Positions 42,494-51,067 of a stretch of DNA of 64,000 nt are shown here, piece after piece. This DNA comes from Microbacterium sp. RURRCA19A (lineage in GTDB: Bacteria; Actinomycetota; Actinomycetes; Actinomycetales; Microbacteriaceae), in NCBI RefSeq assembly GCF_900156455.1, contig NZ_FTNQ01000002.1:62001-126000 (forward strand), in the 5' to 3' direction. The notes beneath the pieces are model-generated. The model was not told where the DNA came from, did not search any database, and saw nothing but the letters and a program-made list of their open reading frames with translations. Position numbers and translations under genes: made by a program. How positions within the stretch are numbered: position 1 is the first letter of the stretch; every line of letters begins with the position of its first letter.

Positions 42494-43113
42494 GCGTGGG
42501 CTTCTTTCGCGAGGCGGTGCTTCGACGTGATGTGTTCGGGGATCTCGGCGACGCCCCAGGCGAGGGAGCGATCGGCGAGACGCGCATGCAGGGCGTCCTG
42601 CCATGCGAGTTCGGCGTCGAGCAGAGCGGACTGCCGCTGCAGCTCGACGAGGAATTGCTCGGGGGTGCCGCGCTCCGCGGAGTCCGCGAGGCCGGCGTGG
42701 TGCTCGTCGACGGAGGCGACGAGCAGGGCGCGACGCTGATCGAGCAGGGCGATGACCTCGTCGCGCTCGAGGTTGTGCGCCTCCGACAGGGCGACACGGA
42801 AGTCGCTCGAGCGTTCGATCTGGGGCAACTCGGCCCGCACCCACTCCTCGACCGCGAGGCGTCCCGCCTCGAGCAGCGTGTAGGTGGTGCGTTCGGGGCG
42901 GTTCCCGTCGCGGTCGACGCCCACCTCGGCGAGCAGACCATCCCGTTCGAGGCGCGCGACGGTGTGGTAGATCGTGCCCTTCTGCAACGGCACGAGACGG
43001 TCGTCCTTGCGCTCGCGCAGCAGACGCAGCAGCTCGTACGGGTGCATGTCGCCCTCGCGCAGGGTCGCGAGCAGCATGACCGCGAGCGGGGTGAGTCGCG
43101 TGATGTCCGGCAT
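42490..43113 (-). CDS. PadR/Vir-family repressor of the drug exporter
   Basis: 207 aa. The winged helix is at 1-85 (AVMLLATLREGDMHPYELLR, KGTIYHTVARLERDGLL); the C-terminal helical part (about 95-185) is the Vir_act_alpha_C dimer domain. GGAGGG precedes the ATG at 43113. It shares an operon with the exporter (ATGA overlap). A 16-bp palindrome at 43138, just after a TATAGT -10, is the likely autoregulatory site. Confidence 0.88.
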   Translation of the reverse strand: MPDITRLTPLAVMLLATLREGDMHPYELLRLLRERKDDRLVPLQKGTIYHTVARLERDGLLAEVGVDRDGNRPERTTYTLLEAGRLAVEEWVRAELPQIERSSDFRVALSEAHNLERDEVIALLDQRRALLVASVDEHHAGLADSAERGTPEQFLVELQRQSALLDAELAWQDALHARLADRSLAWGVAEIPEHITSKHRLAKEAHA

Positions 43114-43137
43114 CCACCCTCCATGGTCCGTGTCGAC

Positions 43138-43153
43138 TAGTCCACGTGGACTA
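43138..43153 (-). promoter_or_regulatory. PadR operator, perfect 16-bp palindrome
   Basis: TAGTCCACGTGGACTA overlaps the minus-strand -10 TATAGT (43151-43156), 25 bp upstream of the PadR start. Binding would block the start site of the regulator-exporter operon. Confidence 0.75.
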
Positions 43154-43201
43154 TATCGCACGAGCGGCACGAGTAGGCGCGCGAAGTGAGTGAACGTTCG
43201 G

Positions 43202-43250
43202 TGTCCAGGACACGCGGATGCGTTCGCCCGGTATCCGCGTGTCTTGGACA
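43202..43250. repeat. Palindromic element family P3, copy 2 (49 bp)
   Basis: TGTCCAGGACACGCGGAT pairs with ATCCGCGTGTCTTGGACA; outside, GTTCG and CGAAC extend the stem. Same length as copy 1. Between the BCCT gene end and the PadR promoter. Confidence 0.87.
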
Positions 43251-43314
43251 CTCGAACCGGAGCGGGGCCTGGGACACGGGATGCCAGGAACCGGGGCGTC
43301 AGCCCACCGGCGCG

Positions 43315-45018
43315 TCAGCCGACCGGGGCGTCGGTGTCCGCCGGGCGGTGCCGTCGCCAACGGGCGGGGAGGCCGAAGATGCCGCGACGATTCTCTTCCT
43401 CGACCTCGAGGCCGTAGTGCTCGCCGATCTGGTCGCGCAACCGTGCCCGCTCGGCGCGATCCCGCGCCCGCAGTTCGCGCCGGAAGGCGACGACCGTCGC
43501 CCAGCAGATCGCGAGCAGCACGAGACTGAACGGCAGCGCGATACTGATGGCCGCCGCCTGCAGGGCGGTGAGTCCGCCCGCGATGAGCAGCGCGAAAGCG
43601 ATCACCGAGGTCGCGAGGGTGAAGAACACGCGGGTCCACCGCGGGGGCTCTTCCTCGCCACCCGTGGCGATCATGCTCATGACGAGAGCGCCGGAGTCGG
43701 CGGACGTGATGAAGAAGATGCCGATCAGAAGCAGGAACCCTACGACGAGGAACACCGACCCCGGCACGGTCTCGAGCATCTGGAACAGCGCCGTCGACAC
43801 GTCGACCGTGCCGTCCGGCCCGACGAAGGACGCCGAATCGGTGAGTTCCGCGTAGATCGCCGAGCCCCCGAGGACGGTGAACCACAGGATGCCGACGAGT
43901 GTGGGCACCAGGATCACGCCGGTGACGAACTCGCGCACGGTCCGTCCGCGCGAGATGCGGGCGATGAAGATGCCGACGAACGGCGCCCACGAGATCCACC
44001 AGCCCCAGTAGAAGGCGGTCCACGCGCCCTGCCATGCGACTCCCGCGTCGCCCGCGTAGGCGCTCGTGGTGAACGACAGGCCCACGAAGTTCTGGATGTA
44101 GTTGCCGATGGACTGCACGGCGTCGCGCAGCAGGAACTCCGTCGGACCGGCGAAGAGCAGGTACAGCATCAGCACGCCCGCGAGGACCAGGTTGATGTTC
44201 GACAGCCACTTCATCCCGCGGCCGACGCCCGAGAGCACCGAGAACAGGACGAAAGCCGTGATGACGCCGATGAGGATCGCCTGGCTGATGATCGACGGGG
44301 ATGCCACGTCGAGGAACTCCAGACCGGCGCTGATCTGGATCACGCCGAGACCGAGCGACGTCGCCACACCGAACAGAGTGCCGACGAGCGCCGCGACGTC
44401 GACCGCGTTGCCCCATCCGCCCTGCACGAGCCGGGCGCCGAGGATCGGTTCGAGCGCCCACCGGATCGTGCGCGGACGCTGACGACGATGGAAGGCGTAG
44501 GCGAGCGCGAGGCCGATCACGACGTAGATCGACCAGGCGTGCACGCCCCAGTGCAGGAACGTCTGCGACATCGCCTGCTGCGCGAGCTGCGTGGGCGTGC
44601 CCTCCACCCCCGGACGCGGGGAGGTGAAGTGGCTGAGGGGTTCGCTCACGCCGTAGAACACCAACCCGATGCCCATGCCCGCGGCGAAGAGCAGCGAGAA
44701 CCACGACAGCGTCGAGAACTCCGGTTCGTCGTCGTCGCGCCCGAGCTTGATACGGCCGAACCGGCTGAAGCCCATCGTCAGGGCGAAGACGACGAAGAAC
44801 GCCGCGATCAGCACGTAGTACCAGTTGAATGCCGAGACGATCGCGGTCTGCAGGGTGCCGAACGCCGCTTCGGCCGCGGCCGGGAAGATCAGCGCGAACG
44901 AGATGAACGCCAGCGCGATGGCGGCGGCGGGCCAGAAGACCCACGCGCGCAGAGTGTGGCGGGAGCTTCCGTCGGAGGGATCCGTGGATGCCGCGGTGTC
45001 GGGGGTCGCCTCGGTCAT
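43315..45018 (-). CDS. BCCT family betaine/choline/carnitine transporter
   Basis: 567 aa, twelve helices, Na+- or H+-driven uptake of quaternary amines for osmoprotection. The signature WTAFYWGWWISWAPFVGIFI (about 332) is present, with GMGIGLVFYGVSEP near 111 for the substrate/Na+ site. The charged C-terminal tail (HYGLEVEEENRR) resembles osmosensing tails. ATG 45018 follows the upstream purC promoter region on the other strand. No sign of choline oxidation genes nearby. Confidence 0.93.
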   Translation of the reverse strand: MTEATPDTAASTDPSDGSSRHTLRAWVFWPAAAIALAFISFALIFPAAAEAAFGTLQTAIVSAFNWYYVLIAAFFVVFALTMGFSRFGRIKLGRDDDEPEFSTLSWFSLLFAAGMGIGLVFYGVSEPLSHFTSPRPGVEGTPTQLAQQAMSQTFLHWGVHAWSIYVVIGLALAYAFHRRQRPRTIRWALEPILGARLVQGGWGNAVDVAALVGTLFGVATSLGLGVIQISAGLEFLDVASPSIISQAILIGVITAFVLFSVLSGVGRGMKWLSNINLVLAGVLMLYLLFAGPTEFLLRDAVQSIGNYIQNFVGLSFTTSAYAGDAGVAWQGAWTAFYWGWWISWAPFVGIFIARISRGRTVREFVTGVILVPTLVGILWFTVLGGSAIYAELTDSASFVGPDGTVDVSTALFQMLETVPGSVFLVVGFLLLIGIFFITSADSGALVMSMIATGGEEEPPRWTRVFFTLATSVIAFALLIAGGLTALQAAAISIALPFSLVLLAICWATVVAFRRELRARDRAERARLRDQIGEHYGLEVEEENRRGIFGLPARWRRHRPADTDAPVG

Positions 45019-45137
45019 CCCTCGACCGTAGCGAGGTGTCCCGGCAACGCAGGGGGGCAGGCGTTCCGGCCCGCCATATGGCAAAATCTCTGGTCACGCG
45101 GCCGTCGCGAGGCGGGCCGACCCGCGATAATGAGCGG

Positions 45138-46067
45138 GTGATCCCCGCTTCCCCCCTCGCTCTCGACGGCTGGCGCCACGTCTATTCGGGCAAGGTCCGC
45201 GACCTGTACGTCCCCACCGACACCGTCGAGGGGGCATCCCCCGCACATCTCCTCGTGGTGGCGAGCGACCGGGTCAGCGCCTTCGATCACGTGCTCAGCC
45301 CCGGCATCCCCGACAAGGGTGTGCTGCTGACGACGCTGAGCCTGTGGTGGTTCGACCTTCTCGCCGGCTCCGACGGGGGGCGTGGCATCCCGAATCACCT
45401 CGCCGCCGACCACGTGCTCCGGGGCGACGACAGCGTCGAGCTGATCCCGGATGCCGTCCGCGGACGCGCCATGCTCGTCCGGTCGCTCGACATGCAGCCG
45501 ATCGAGTGCGTGGTCCGCGGCTACCTGACCGGGTCGGGCTGGGCCGAGTACCAGGCGTCGCGCACGGTGTGCGGCATCCCGCTCCCCGACGGCCTCACGG
45601 ACGGCGACCGTCTTCCCGAGCCGCTCTACACCCCGGCGTACAAGGCGCCGATGGGCGAGCACGACGAGAACATCACGTACGAGCGCTCCGTCGAACTCGT
45701 CGGCGAAGAGACCGCGGCTGCGCTCCGCGACCTGTCGCTGGAGATCTACCGCCGCGCCGCCGCGGTCGCCGAGCGGCACGGACTGATCCTCGCCGACACG
45801 AAGTTCGAGTTCGGCTACGACGCCGAGGGCGTTCTCACTCTGGCCGACGAGGTGCTGACGTCGGACTCGTCGCGGTACTGGGATGCCGAGGCCTGGCGCA
45901 CCGGCTCGACCCCCGCCGAGCGCATGGCAAGCTTCGACAAGCAGATCGTGCGCGACTGGCTCGCCGCGCACTGGGACAAGCAGGGCGAGCCGCCCGCGCT
46001 CCCCGACGACATCGTGACGCGCACCCGCGCCCGCTACGCCGAACTGCTGTCGCGCCTGACGTCCTGA
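45138..46067 (+). CDS. purC: SAICAR synthetase
   Basis: Phosphoribosylaminoimidazole-succinocarboxamide synthase, 309 aa. Start MIPASPLALDGWRHVYSGKV-RDLY and the motifs VASDRVSAFDHVL near 37, YLTGSGWAEYQ near 130 and LILADTKFEFGY near 216 are diagnostic. GATAAT (45126-45131) ends 7 nt before the GTG, so the mRNA is probably leaderless. It is followed by a nucleobase permease. Confidence 0.97.
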   Translation: MIPASPLALDGWRHVYSGKVRDLYVPTDTVEGASPAHLLVVASDRVSAFDHVLSPGIPDKGVLLTTLSLWWFDLLAGSDGGRGIPNHLAADHVLRGDDSVELIPDAVRGRAMLVRSLDMQPIECVVRGYLTGSGWAEYQASRTVCGIPLPDGLTDGDRLPEPLYTPAYKAPMGEHDENITYERSVELVGEETAAALRDLSLEIYRRAAAVAERHGLILADTKFEFGYDAEGVLTLADEVLTSDSSRYWDAEAWRTGSTPAERMASFDKQIVRDWLAAHWDKQGEPPALPDDIVTRTRARYAELLSRLTS

Positions 46068-46091
46068 CGCCGGGCCGGCGCGGTCGTCCCG

Positions 46092-46121
46092 CCACCGCCA
46101 CCGCCACCGCCACCGCCACCG
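46092..46121. repeat. CCACCG hexanucleotide repeat, intergenic
   Basis: Five units of CCACCG in the purC-permease gap, the same repeat as the coding tract at 27818. It abuts a P4 palindromic element. Confidence 0.9.
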
Positions 46122-46125
46122 GCAC

Positions 46126-46203
46126 CCAGATCACGTGATCTGGACGAGATCACACGCCGCGCGACGCCATAGCCAGTGGTGTCGACCAGATCACGTGATC
46201 TCG
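46126..46203. repeat. Palindromic element family P4, copy 2 (78 bp)
   Basis: CCAGATCACGTGATCTGG, itself a perfect 18-bp palindrome, starts 60 bp before CCAGATCACGTGATCTCG. Length and spacing equal those of copies 1 and 3 although the inner bases differ. Confidence 0.85.
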
Positions 46204-46233
46204 GCATCCACCCCCCACCCCCGAGGAGACCAC

Positions 46234-47571
46234 ATGTTCCGCTGGAAGCTGCACGGGAACGGGCGCACGGTCGCGCCGGGCGCGGTCGTCGCCCCCGGTG
46301 AACGGCTCAACTGGGGCGCGACGATCGCGATCGGGCTGCAGCACGTCATCGCGATGTTCGGCGCGACGTTCCTGGTGCCGGTGCTCACCGGGTTCCCGGT
46401 GTCGACGACGCTGCTGTTCTCGGGCGTCGGGACGCTGCTGTTCCTCCTCGTCACCCGTAACCGGCTCCCCAGCTACCTCGGGTCGTCGTTCGCGTTCATC
46501 GCGCCCGTCACCGCGGCGACCGCGATCGGCGGCACCGGTTCCGCCCTCGCCGGTATCGTCGCCGTCGGCATCCTGCTCGCGCTCATCGGCGTGGTCGTGC
46601 AGTTCGTCGGTCTCGGCTGGGTCGACAAGGTCATGCCGCCGGTGGTCGCCGGCGCCATCGTCGCCCTGATCGGCTTCAACCTCGCGCCCGTCGCCTGGTC
46701 GAACTTCCAGAAGCAGCCGCTCCCCGGCACGATCACGCTCGTCGCGGTGATCCTGTTCAGCGTGCTGTTCCGCGGATTCCTCGGGCGCATCTCGATCTTC
46801 CTCGGCGTCATCGTCGGCTACGTCGCGACGGTCCTGATCCAGGCCGCGTCGGGCGAGACGCTCATCGACTTCGCGCCCGTCGAGGCCGCGCCGTGGATCG
46901 GCCTGCCGGAGTTCCACCTCGCCGATTTCACAACACCGCAGACCTGGTCGGTGATCGCGATGTTCCTCCCCGTCGTGCTGGTGCTCGTGGCCGAGAACGT
47001 CGGGCACGTGCGGGGCGTGGCGGCGATGACGGATGCCACGGCCAACCGCTCCACCGGACGCGCGCTCATCGCGGACGGCGTCGCCACGACGCTCGCGGGA
47101 ACGTTCGGCGGCTCGGGCACGACGACGTACGGCGAGAACATCGGCGTCATGGCGGCGACCCGCGTGTACTCGACGGCGGTGTACTGGGTCGCCGGCCTCG
47201 CCGCGATCGTGCTGAGCCTGTCGCCGAAGGTCGGGGCGGTGTTCAACACGATCCCCGCGGGCGTTCTCGGCGGTGTCACCACCGCGCTGTACGGCCTCAT
47301 CGGGATCATCGGCATCAAGATCTGGGTCGACAACCGCGTCGACTTCTCGCGCCCCGTGAACCAGTACACGGGTGCGGTCGCACTGGTGCTCGCGATCGCC
47401 GGGTTCACGATGCAGTGGGGCGACTTCCAGCTCGGCGCGATCGTGCTCGGCGCGGTCGCCGCGCTCGTGATCTACCACCTCGGCAACGCGATCGCCCGCG
47501 CCCGCAAGACCGGCGCCGACGACGGCGGTCCGATCCCCGCGGTGGGTCCGCTGGGCGGTGACCCGTCCTGA
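46234..47571 (+). CDS. Uracil/xanthine permease, NCS2 family
   Basis: Nucleobase-proton symporter, 445 aa, fourteen predicted helices. QHVIAMFGATFLVPVLTGF (about 35) and the substrate motif in GGSGTTTYGENIGVMAATRV (about 291), with its conserved Glu, mark the UraA group. GAGGAGA precedes ATG 46234. It lies behind purC, so it may share purine-linked control, and it could import uracil or xanthine. Confidence 0.9.
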   Translation: MFRWKLHGNGRTVAPGAVVAPGERLNWGATIAIGLQHVIAMFGATFLVPVLTGFPVSTTLLFSGVGTLLFLLVTRNRLPSYLGSSFAFIAPVTAATAIGGTGSALAGIVAVGILLALIGVVVQFVGLGWVDKVMPPVVAGAIVALIGFNLAPVAWSNFQKQPLPGTITLVAVILFSVLFRGFLGRISIFLGVIVGYVATVLIQAASGETLIDFAPVEAAPWIGLPEFHLADFTTPQTWSVIAMFLPVVLVLVAENVGHVRGVAAMTDATANRSTGRALIADGVATTLAGTFGGSGTTTYGENIGVMAATRVYSTAVYWVAGLAAIVLSLSPKVGAVFNTIPAGVLGGVTTALYGLIGIIGIKIWVDNRVDFSRPVNQYTGAVALVLAIAGFTMQWGDFQLGAIVLGAVAALVIYHLGNAIARARKTGADDGGPIPAVGPLGGDPS

Positions 47572-47650
47572 CGCGCGGGGCGGGTGGCATCCGCGCCCGT
47601 CGTCGTGCCACCGCCGCGCCGCGACCTCGCACCGCGGCATCCCTGTCCCG

Positions 47651-47728
47651 CCATTTCACGTGATCTGGCCGAACGTACCCGTCGTGGTCGACCACCTCGG
47701 GTGCGCTCGGCCACTTCACGTGATCTGG
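47651..47728. repeat. Palindromic element family P4, copy 3 (78 bp)
   Basis: CCATTTCACGTGATCTGG and CCACTTCACGTGATCTGG start exactly 60 bp apart; here the outer arms read as direct repeats, with the palindromic CACGTG in each. The inner part has GTGGTCGACCAC, a 12-bp perfect palindrome. Confidence 0.85.
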
Positions 47729-47783
47729 CGCCGCACACCCCCGGCGCCGGGCGTTCGCGCCGCACGGGTAAACTGGAGCCGGC

Positions 47784-49166
47784 GTGTCGGGAAGTCTGGT
47801 CGACGACTGTGTCGACGACCCCGAAATGGATGCCATGAACGAAACTTCCCTGCGCGCGCCGAGCTGGCCGGGCTACCGCGAAGTCCACCGCGTCACCACC
47901 GTGCTGCGACGCGAGTCGGTCGGCGGCATGCTGCTCGTCGTCGCCGCGATCGCCGCGATCATCTGGGCCAACTCCCCCGCCTCGGACGCGTACTTCGCGC
48001 TGCGCGACTTCCGCTTCGGGTACGAGCCGTGGCACCTGGAGCTGAGCGTCGGCGCGTGGGCCGCCGATGGGCTGCTCGCGATCTTCTTCTTCATGGTGGG
48101 CCTCGAGCTCAAGCGCGAGATCGTCGTGGGGAGCCTCCGGCGCTTCAGCACGGCGATCGTGCCGATCACGGCTGCCGCCGCCGGCGTCGCGATGCCCGCG
48201 CTGATCTACGTGCTGGTGACGTCTTCGCAGCCGAGCCTGCTGGCCGGCTGGGCGATCCCCGCCGCCACCGACATCGCGTTCGCCGTCGCGGTTCTCGCGC
48301 TCGTGGGCTCCCACCTGCCGGGGCCGCTGCGCATCTTCCTTCTGACACTCGCGGTGGTCGACGACCTCATCGCGATCGCGATCATCGCGCTGTTCTACAC
48401 CAGTGACATCTCACTGGTCCCGCTGGCGGTCTTCGCGGTCCTCGTCGTGGTCTACGGCACCATCGCGCACCTCGGTCGTGCGTGGTTCGCACGGCACGCG
48501 TGGGCCGCGTGGGTGGTGCTGCTGCCGATCGGCTTCGCGGCGTGGGCGTTCCTGCACGCCTCGGGCGTCCACGCCACGATCGCGGGTGTCGCCCTGGCCT
48601 TCACGATCCCGGTCGCTCCGTCGAAGCGCAAGCCCGAGATCCGGGGCATGGACCTCGCCGAGCAGTTCGAACACCGGTTCCGTCCGCTCTCGGCCGGTAT
48701 CGCGGTGCCGATCTTCGCGTTCTTCGCCGCGGGAGTCGCCGTGGGCGGCGGCGAGGGCCTGGCCCGCGCCATCATGGACCCCGTCACGATCGGCGTCGTC
48801 GCGGGTCTCGTGCTGGGCAAGCCGCTGGGTATCCTGCTCGGGGTCCGCATCCTCACGCTCGTGACGAAGGTACGTCTCGACCCGGCGCTGAAGTGGATCG
48901 ACCTCGCGGGCGTCGGCCTCCTCGCGGGCATCGGCTTCACGGTGTCGCTGCTCATCGCGGAACTCAGCTTCCCCGCGGGTTCGGAGCACACCGACGACGC
49001 GAAGATCGCGATCATGGTCGCGTCGCTGCTGGCATCCGTGCTGGCGGCCAGCGTCCTGCTCGTCCGCAACCGTCGCTACAAGCAGCTCGCGGCGGAGGAA
49101 GAAGTGGATGCCGACGGCGACGACGTCCCCGACGTGTACCAGCAGCCGCTCCCCCGCGACCGCTGA
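47784..49166 (+). CDS. nhaA: Na+/H+ antiporter NhaA
   Basis: 460 aa, twelve helices. The paired Asp residues of the transport site are in TLAVVDDLIAIAII (about 190), and AIPAATDIAFAVAVLAL (about 158) is the discontinuous helix. It exports Na+ in exchange for protons at high pH. GTG 47784 has GGAG 5 nt ahead; ATG 47826 or 47835 would shorten it by 14 or 17 residues. TAAACT at 47769 is a likely -10. Confidence 0.93.
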   Translation: MSGSLVDDCVDDPEMDAMNETSLRAPSWPGYREVHRVTTVLRRESVGGMLLVVAAIAAIIWANSPASDAYFALRDFRFGYEPWHLELSVGAWAADGLLAIFFFMVGLELKREIVVGSLRRFSTAIVPITAAAAGVAMPALIYVLVTSSQPSLLAGWAIPAATDIAFAVAVLALVGSHLPGPLRIFLLTLAVVDDLIAIAIIALFYTSDISLVPLAVFAVLVVVYGTIAHLGRAWFARHAWAAWVVLLPIGFAAWAFLHASGVHATIAGVALAFTIPVAPSKRKPEIRGMDLAEQFEHRFRPLSAGIAVPIFAFFAAGVAVGGGEGLARAIMDPVTIGVVAGLVLGKPLGILLGVRILTLVTKVRLDPALKWIDLAGVGLLAGIGFTVSLLIAELSFPAGSEHTDDAKIAIMVASLLASVLAASVLLVRNRRYKQLAAEEEVDADGDDVPDVYQQPLPRDR

Positions 49167-49208
49167 GCCGCTGAGCCGCTGAGCCGGTGAGCCGGTGAGC
49201 CGGTGAGC
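49161..49208. repeat. 8-bp tandem repeat, six units
   Basis: CGCTGAGC three times, then CGGTGAGC three times, beginning across the nhaA stop codon and ending at the convergent lipoprotein gene. A likely variable-number tandem repeat. Confidence 0.9.
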
Positions 49209-49209
49209 G

Positions 49210-49797
49210 TCAGCCGTAGATCTGCGCGGCGATGTCAGACAACCAGGCCCGCGCGTTGACGTTCACGGTCTCGAGGTAGATCCAGACGTCGTCGCGCGCG
49301 ACGATGACGTCTTCGCTGGTCGCCGCGTCGCCGGGGCGCATGCAGTACTGCGCGCCGAAGTCCTGCGCCGCCTGGCACTGGTACCCCTCGGACGCCAGCT
49401 GCTGGAGGCCCGTCGAGACGTCAACGTCGGTGGCGGTGCTGACGATGATGAGGACCGCTGCCGCTTCCTCTTGGATCCAGTTGCACGACAGCTTCGTGGT
49501 GGCGTTCGGAGGCGAGGGCCGGACGAATCCGTCGGCGTGCTGCGCCGTGAGCCCGCCGACGGTCTCGGCCCGGCTGCTCGCGGTGCCGAGCTCGTCGCAC
49601 GACGCCGGGATGTTGGCGGCGGCGCTCGCCGGGGTCTCGGACGGGGTGGGGGTCGGCGTCGGCGTCGGTGTCTCGACGGTGACCGTGGGCGTCGCGGATT
49701 CCGACGCGACGGGGGTCGCCTGTTCGGGTACGCAGCCGGCCAGGCCTGCGATGGCCACCAGGGCGGCCGCGACGGCAACGCTTCTCCATCGACGCAT
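49210..49797 (-). CDS. Lipoprotein (DUF3558-like)
   Basis: 195 aa with a signal peptide and lipobox AGLAGC (Cys about 23), then a Thr/Pro linker (TPTVTVETPTPTPTPTPS) and a compact domain containing three Cys (ASCDEL, LSCNW, YQCQ/YCM). This pattern fits surface-anchored DUF3558-type lipoproteins. The function is unknown. ATG 49797 begins MRRWRSVAVAAALVAIAG. Confidence 0.78.
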   Translation of the reverse strand: MRRWRSVAVAAALVAIAGLAGCVPEQATPVASESATPTVTVETPTPTPTPTPSETPASAAANIPASCDELGTASSRAETVGGLTAQHADGFVRPSPPNATTKLSCNWIQEEAAAVLIIVSTATDVDVSTGLQQLASEGYQCQAAQDFGAQYCMRPGDAATSEDVIVARDDVWIYLETVNVNARAWLSDIAAQIYG

Positions 49798-49908
49798 CGT
49801 CGATCCTCTCGACACCGGCGCGGGTTCGGGTGCCCGCGCGCTCGATAGCGCTCACAGTATCGGCTGGCGGCGACGTTCGCCCGGTCGGTCCTGATCGGAT
49901 CGACGGGG

Positions 49909-50922
49909 TCAGGCGGAAGCGCGCTCGATGATCTCCGTGGGCAGGATCGCGGTGTTCGCCGTCGCCCGACCCGCGAGCACGTCGAGCAGCATCGTCGCCA
50001 TCTGGCGCCCCTGGTCGCGCGAGGGCTGCCGCACGGTGGTCAGCGCCGGAACGAGCGAGGTCGCGACGGCCGAGTCGTCGAACCCGATGATCGCGATGTC
50101 GCGCCCCGGCTCGTGCCCCTGCTCGCGCAGGGCGGTGTAGGCGCCCCGGGCCATGAGGTCGCTCGCGACGAACAGCGCCTCGGGAAGATCCCCGGATGCC
50201 AGGATCCTCCGCATCGCGGCGGCACCCCCGGCCTCGGTGAACTCGCCGTCCTCGACGGCTGCGGGCGCGAGGTCCGCTTCGGCGAGCACGTCACGGAAGC
50301 CCTGCAGCCGGTCGATGCCCGCGGGCATGTCGGCGGGACCGGCGACCGTCGCGATGCGGCGGTGGCCCCGTTCGAGCAGGTAGCGGGTGGCATCCCGCGC
50401 GCCCTGCACGTTGTCGACGTCGACGTAGTGGTCGGCGGGGCGCACGCGTGCGGGGCGTCCGCCGAAGACCACGGGCACGGTGTCGGCCAGGCGGTCCACG
50501 AACGTGTCGCTGGTGTGGTGCGAAGCGACGATGGCACCGTCGACGCTGCCCCCGCGGAGGTAGCCGAGCGCTTTGGCGCTGGCGTCGTCGGTGGCGATGA
50601 GCATGTTCATCACGTAGTCGGACTCGCCGATGACCTGCGAGATCCCGGCGACGATCGAACCGAAGAACGGGTCGCCGAAGAACCGATCGGTGTCTTCGGG
50701 GATGACGAGGGCGATCGCGCGCGTCTGACGGCTGGCGAGCGAGCGGGCAGCGCGGTTGGGGACGTACTGCAGCTCTTCGATCGCGCGGCGGACCGCTTCG
50801 AGCGCCGAGGGCGAGACGGAGGTCGAGCCGTTGACGACGCGGGACACGGTGGAGCGGGAGACCCCCGCCCGGGCGGCGACTTCTTCGATGGTGGCGGCAC
50901 CGCGCACCGGGGTCAGTGACAT
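49909..50922 (-). CDS. LacI family regulator, CebR-like
   Basis: 337 aa. The LacI headpiece is at 10-60 (ATIEEVAARAGVSRSTVSRV then YVPNRAARSL), followed by a periplasmic-binding-like effector domain. It lies at the end of the cebEFG-like/beta-glucosidase cluster on the same strand. The three TGGGAGCGCTCCCA-type boxes before the binding-protein gene match the known CebR operator, so cellobiose or another beta-glucoside is the likely inducer. Confidence 0.9.
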   Translation of the reverse strand: MSLTPVRGAATIEEVAARAGVSRSTVSRVVNGSTSVSPSALEAVRRAIEELQYVPNRAARSLASRQTRAIALVIPEDTDRFFGDPFFGSIVAGISQVIGESDYVMNMLIATDDASAKALGYLRGGSVDGAIVASHHTSDTFVDRLADTVPVVFGGRPARVRPADHYVDVDNVQGARDATRYLLERGHRRIATVAGPADMPAGIDRLQGFRDVLAEADLAPAAVEDGEFTEAGGAAAMRRILASGDLPEALFVASDLMARGAYTALREQGHEPGRDIAIIGFDDSAVATSLVPALTTVRQPSRDQGRQMATMLLDVLAGRATANTAILPTEIIERASA

Positions 50923-51067
50923 CGGTCTCCTCCCGGAATCTGCGACGCGACGACGCGCCGGATCAGTCCCGGCGACGTTGCGAGCGTACTCCTCCGGACC
51001 CTCTCGGAACCCGCTCGCCGCGACAGAATGACGCGCCGAGCGGGTCGACGATGACAGGTGAAGAACC

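Noticed and set aside
45130..45141. Minimal frame ATG AGC GGG TGA overlapping the purC start
   Set aside because: It lies within the likely -10/start region of a leaderless transcript and would not be transcribed as a leader.
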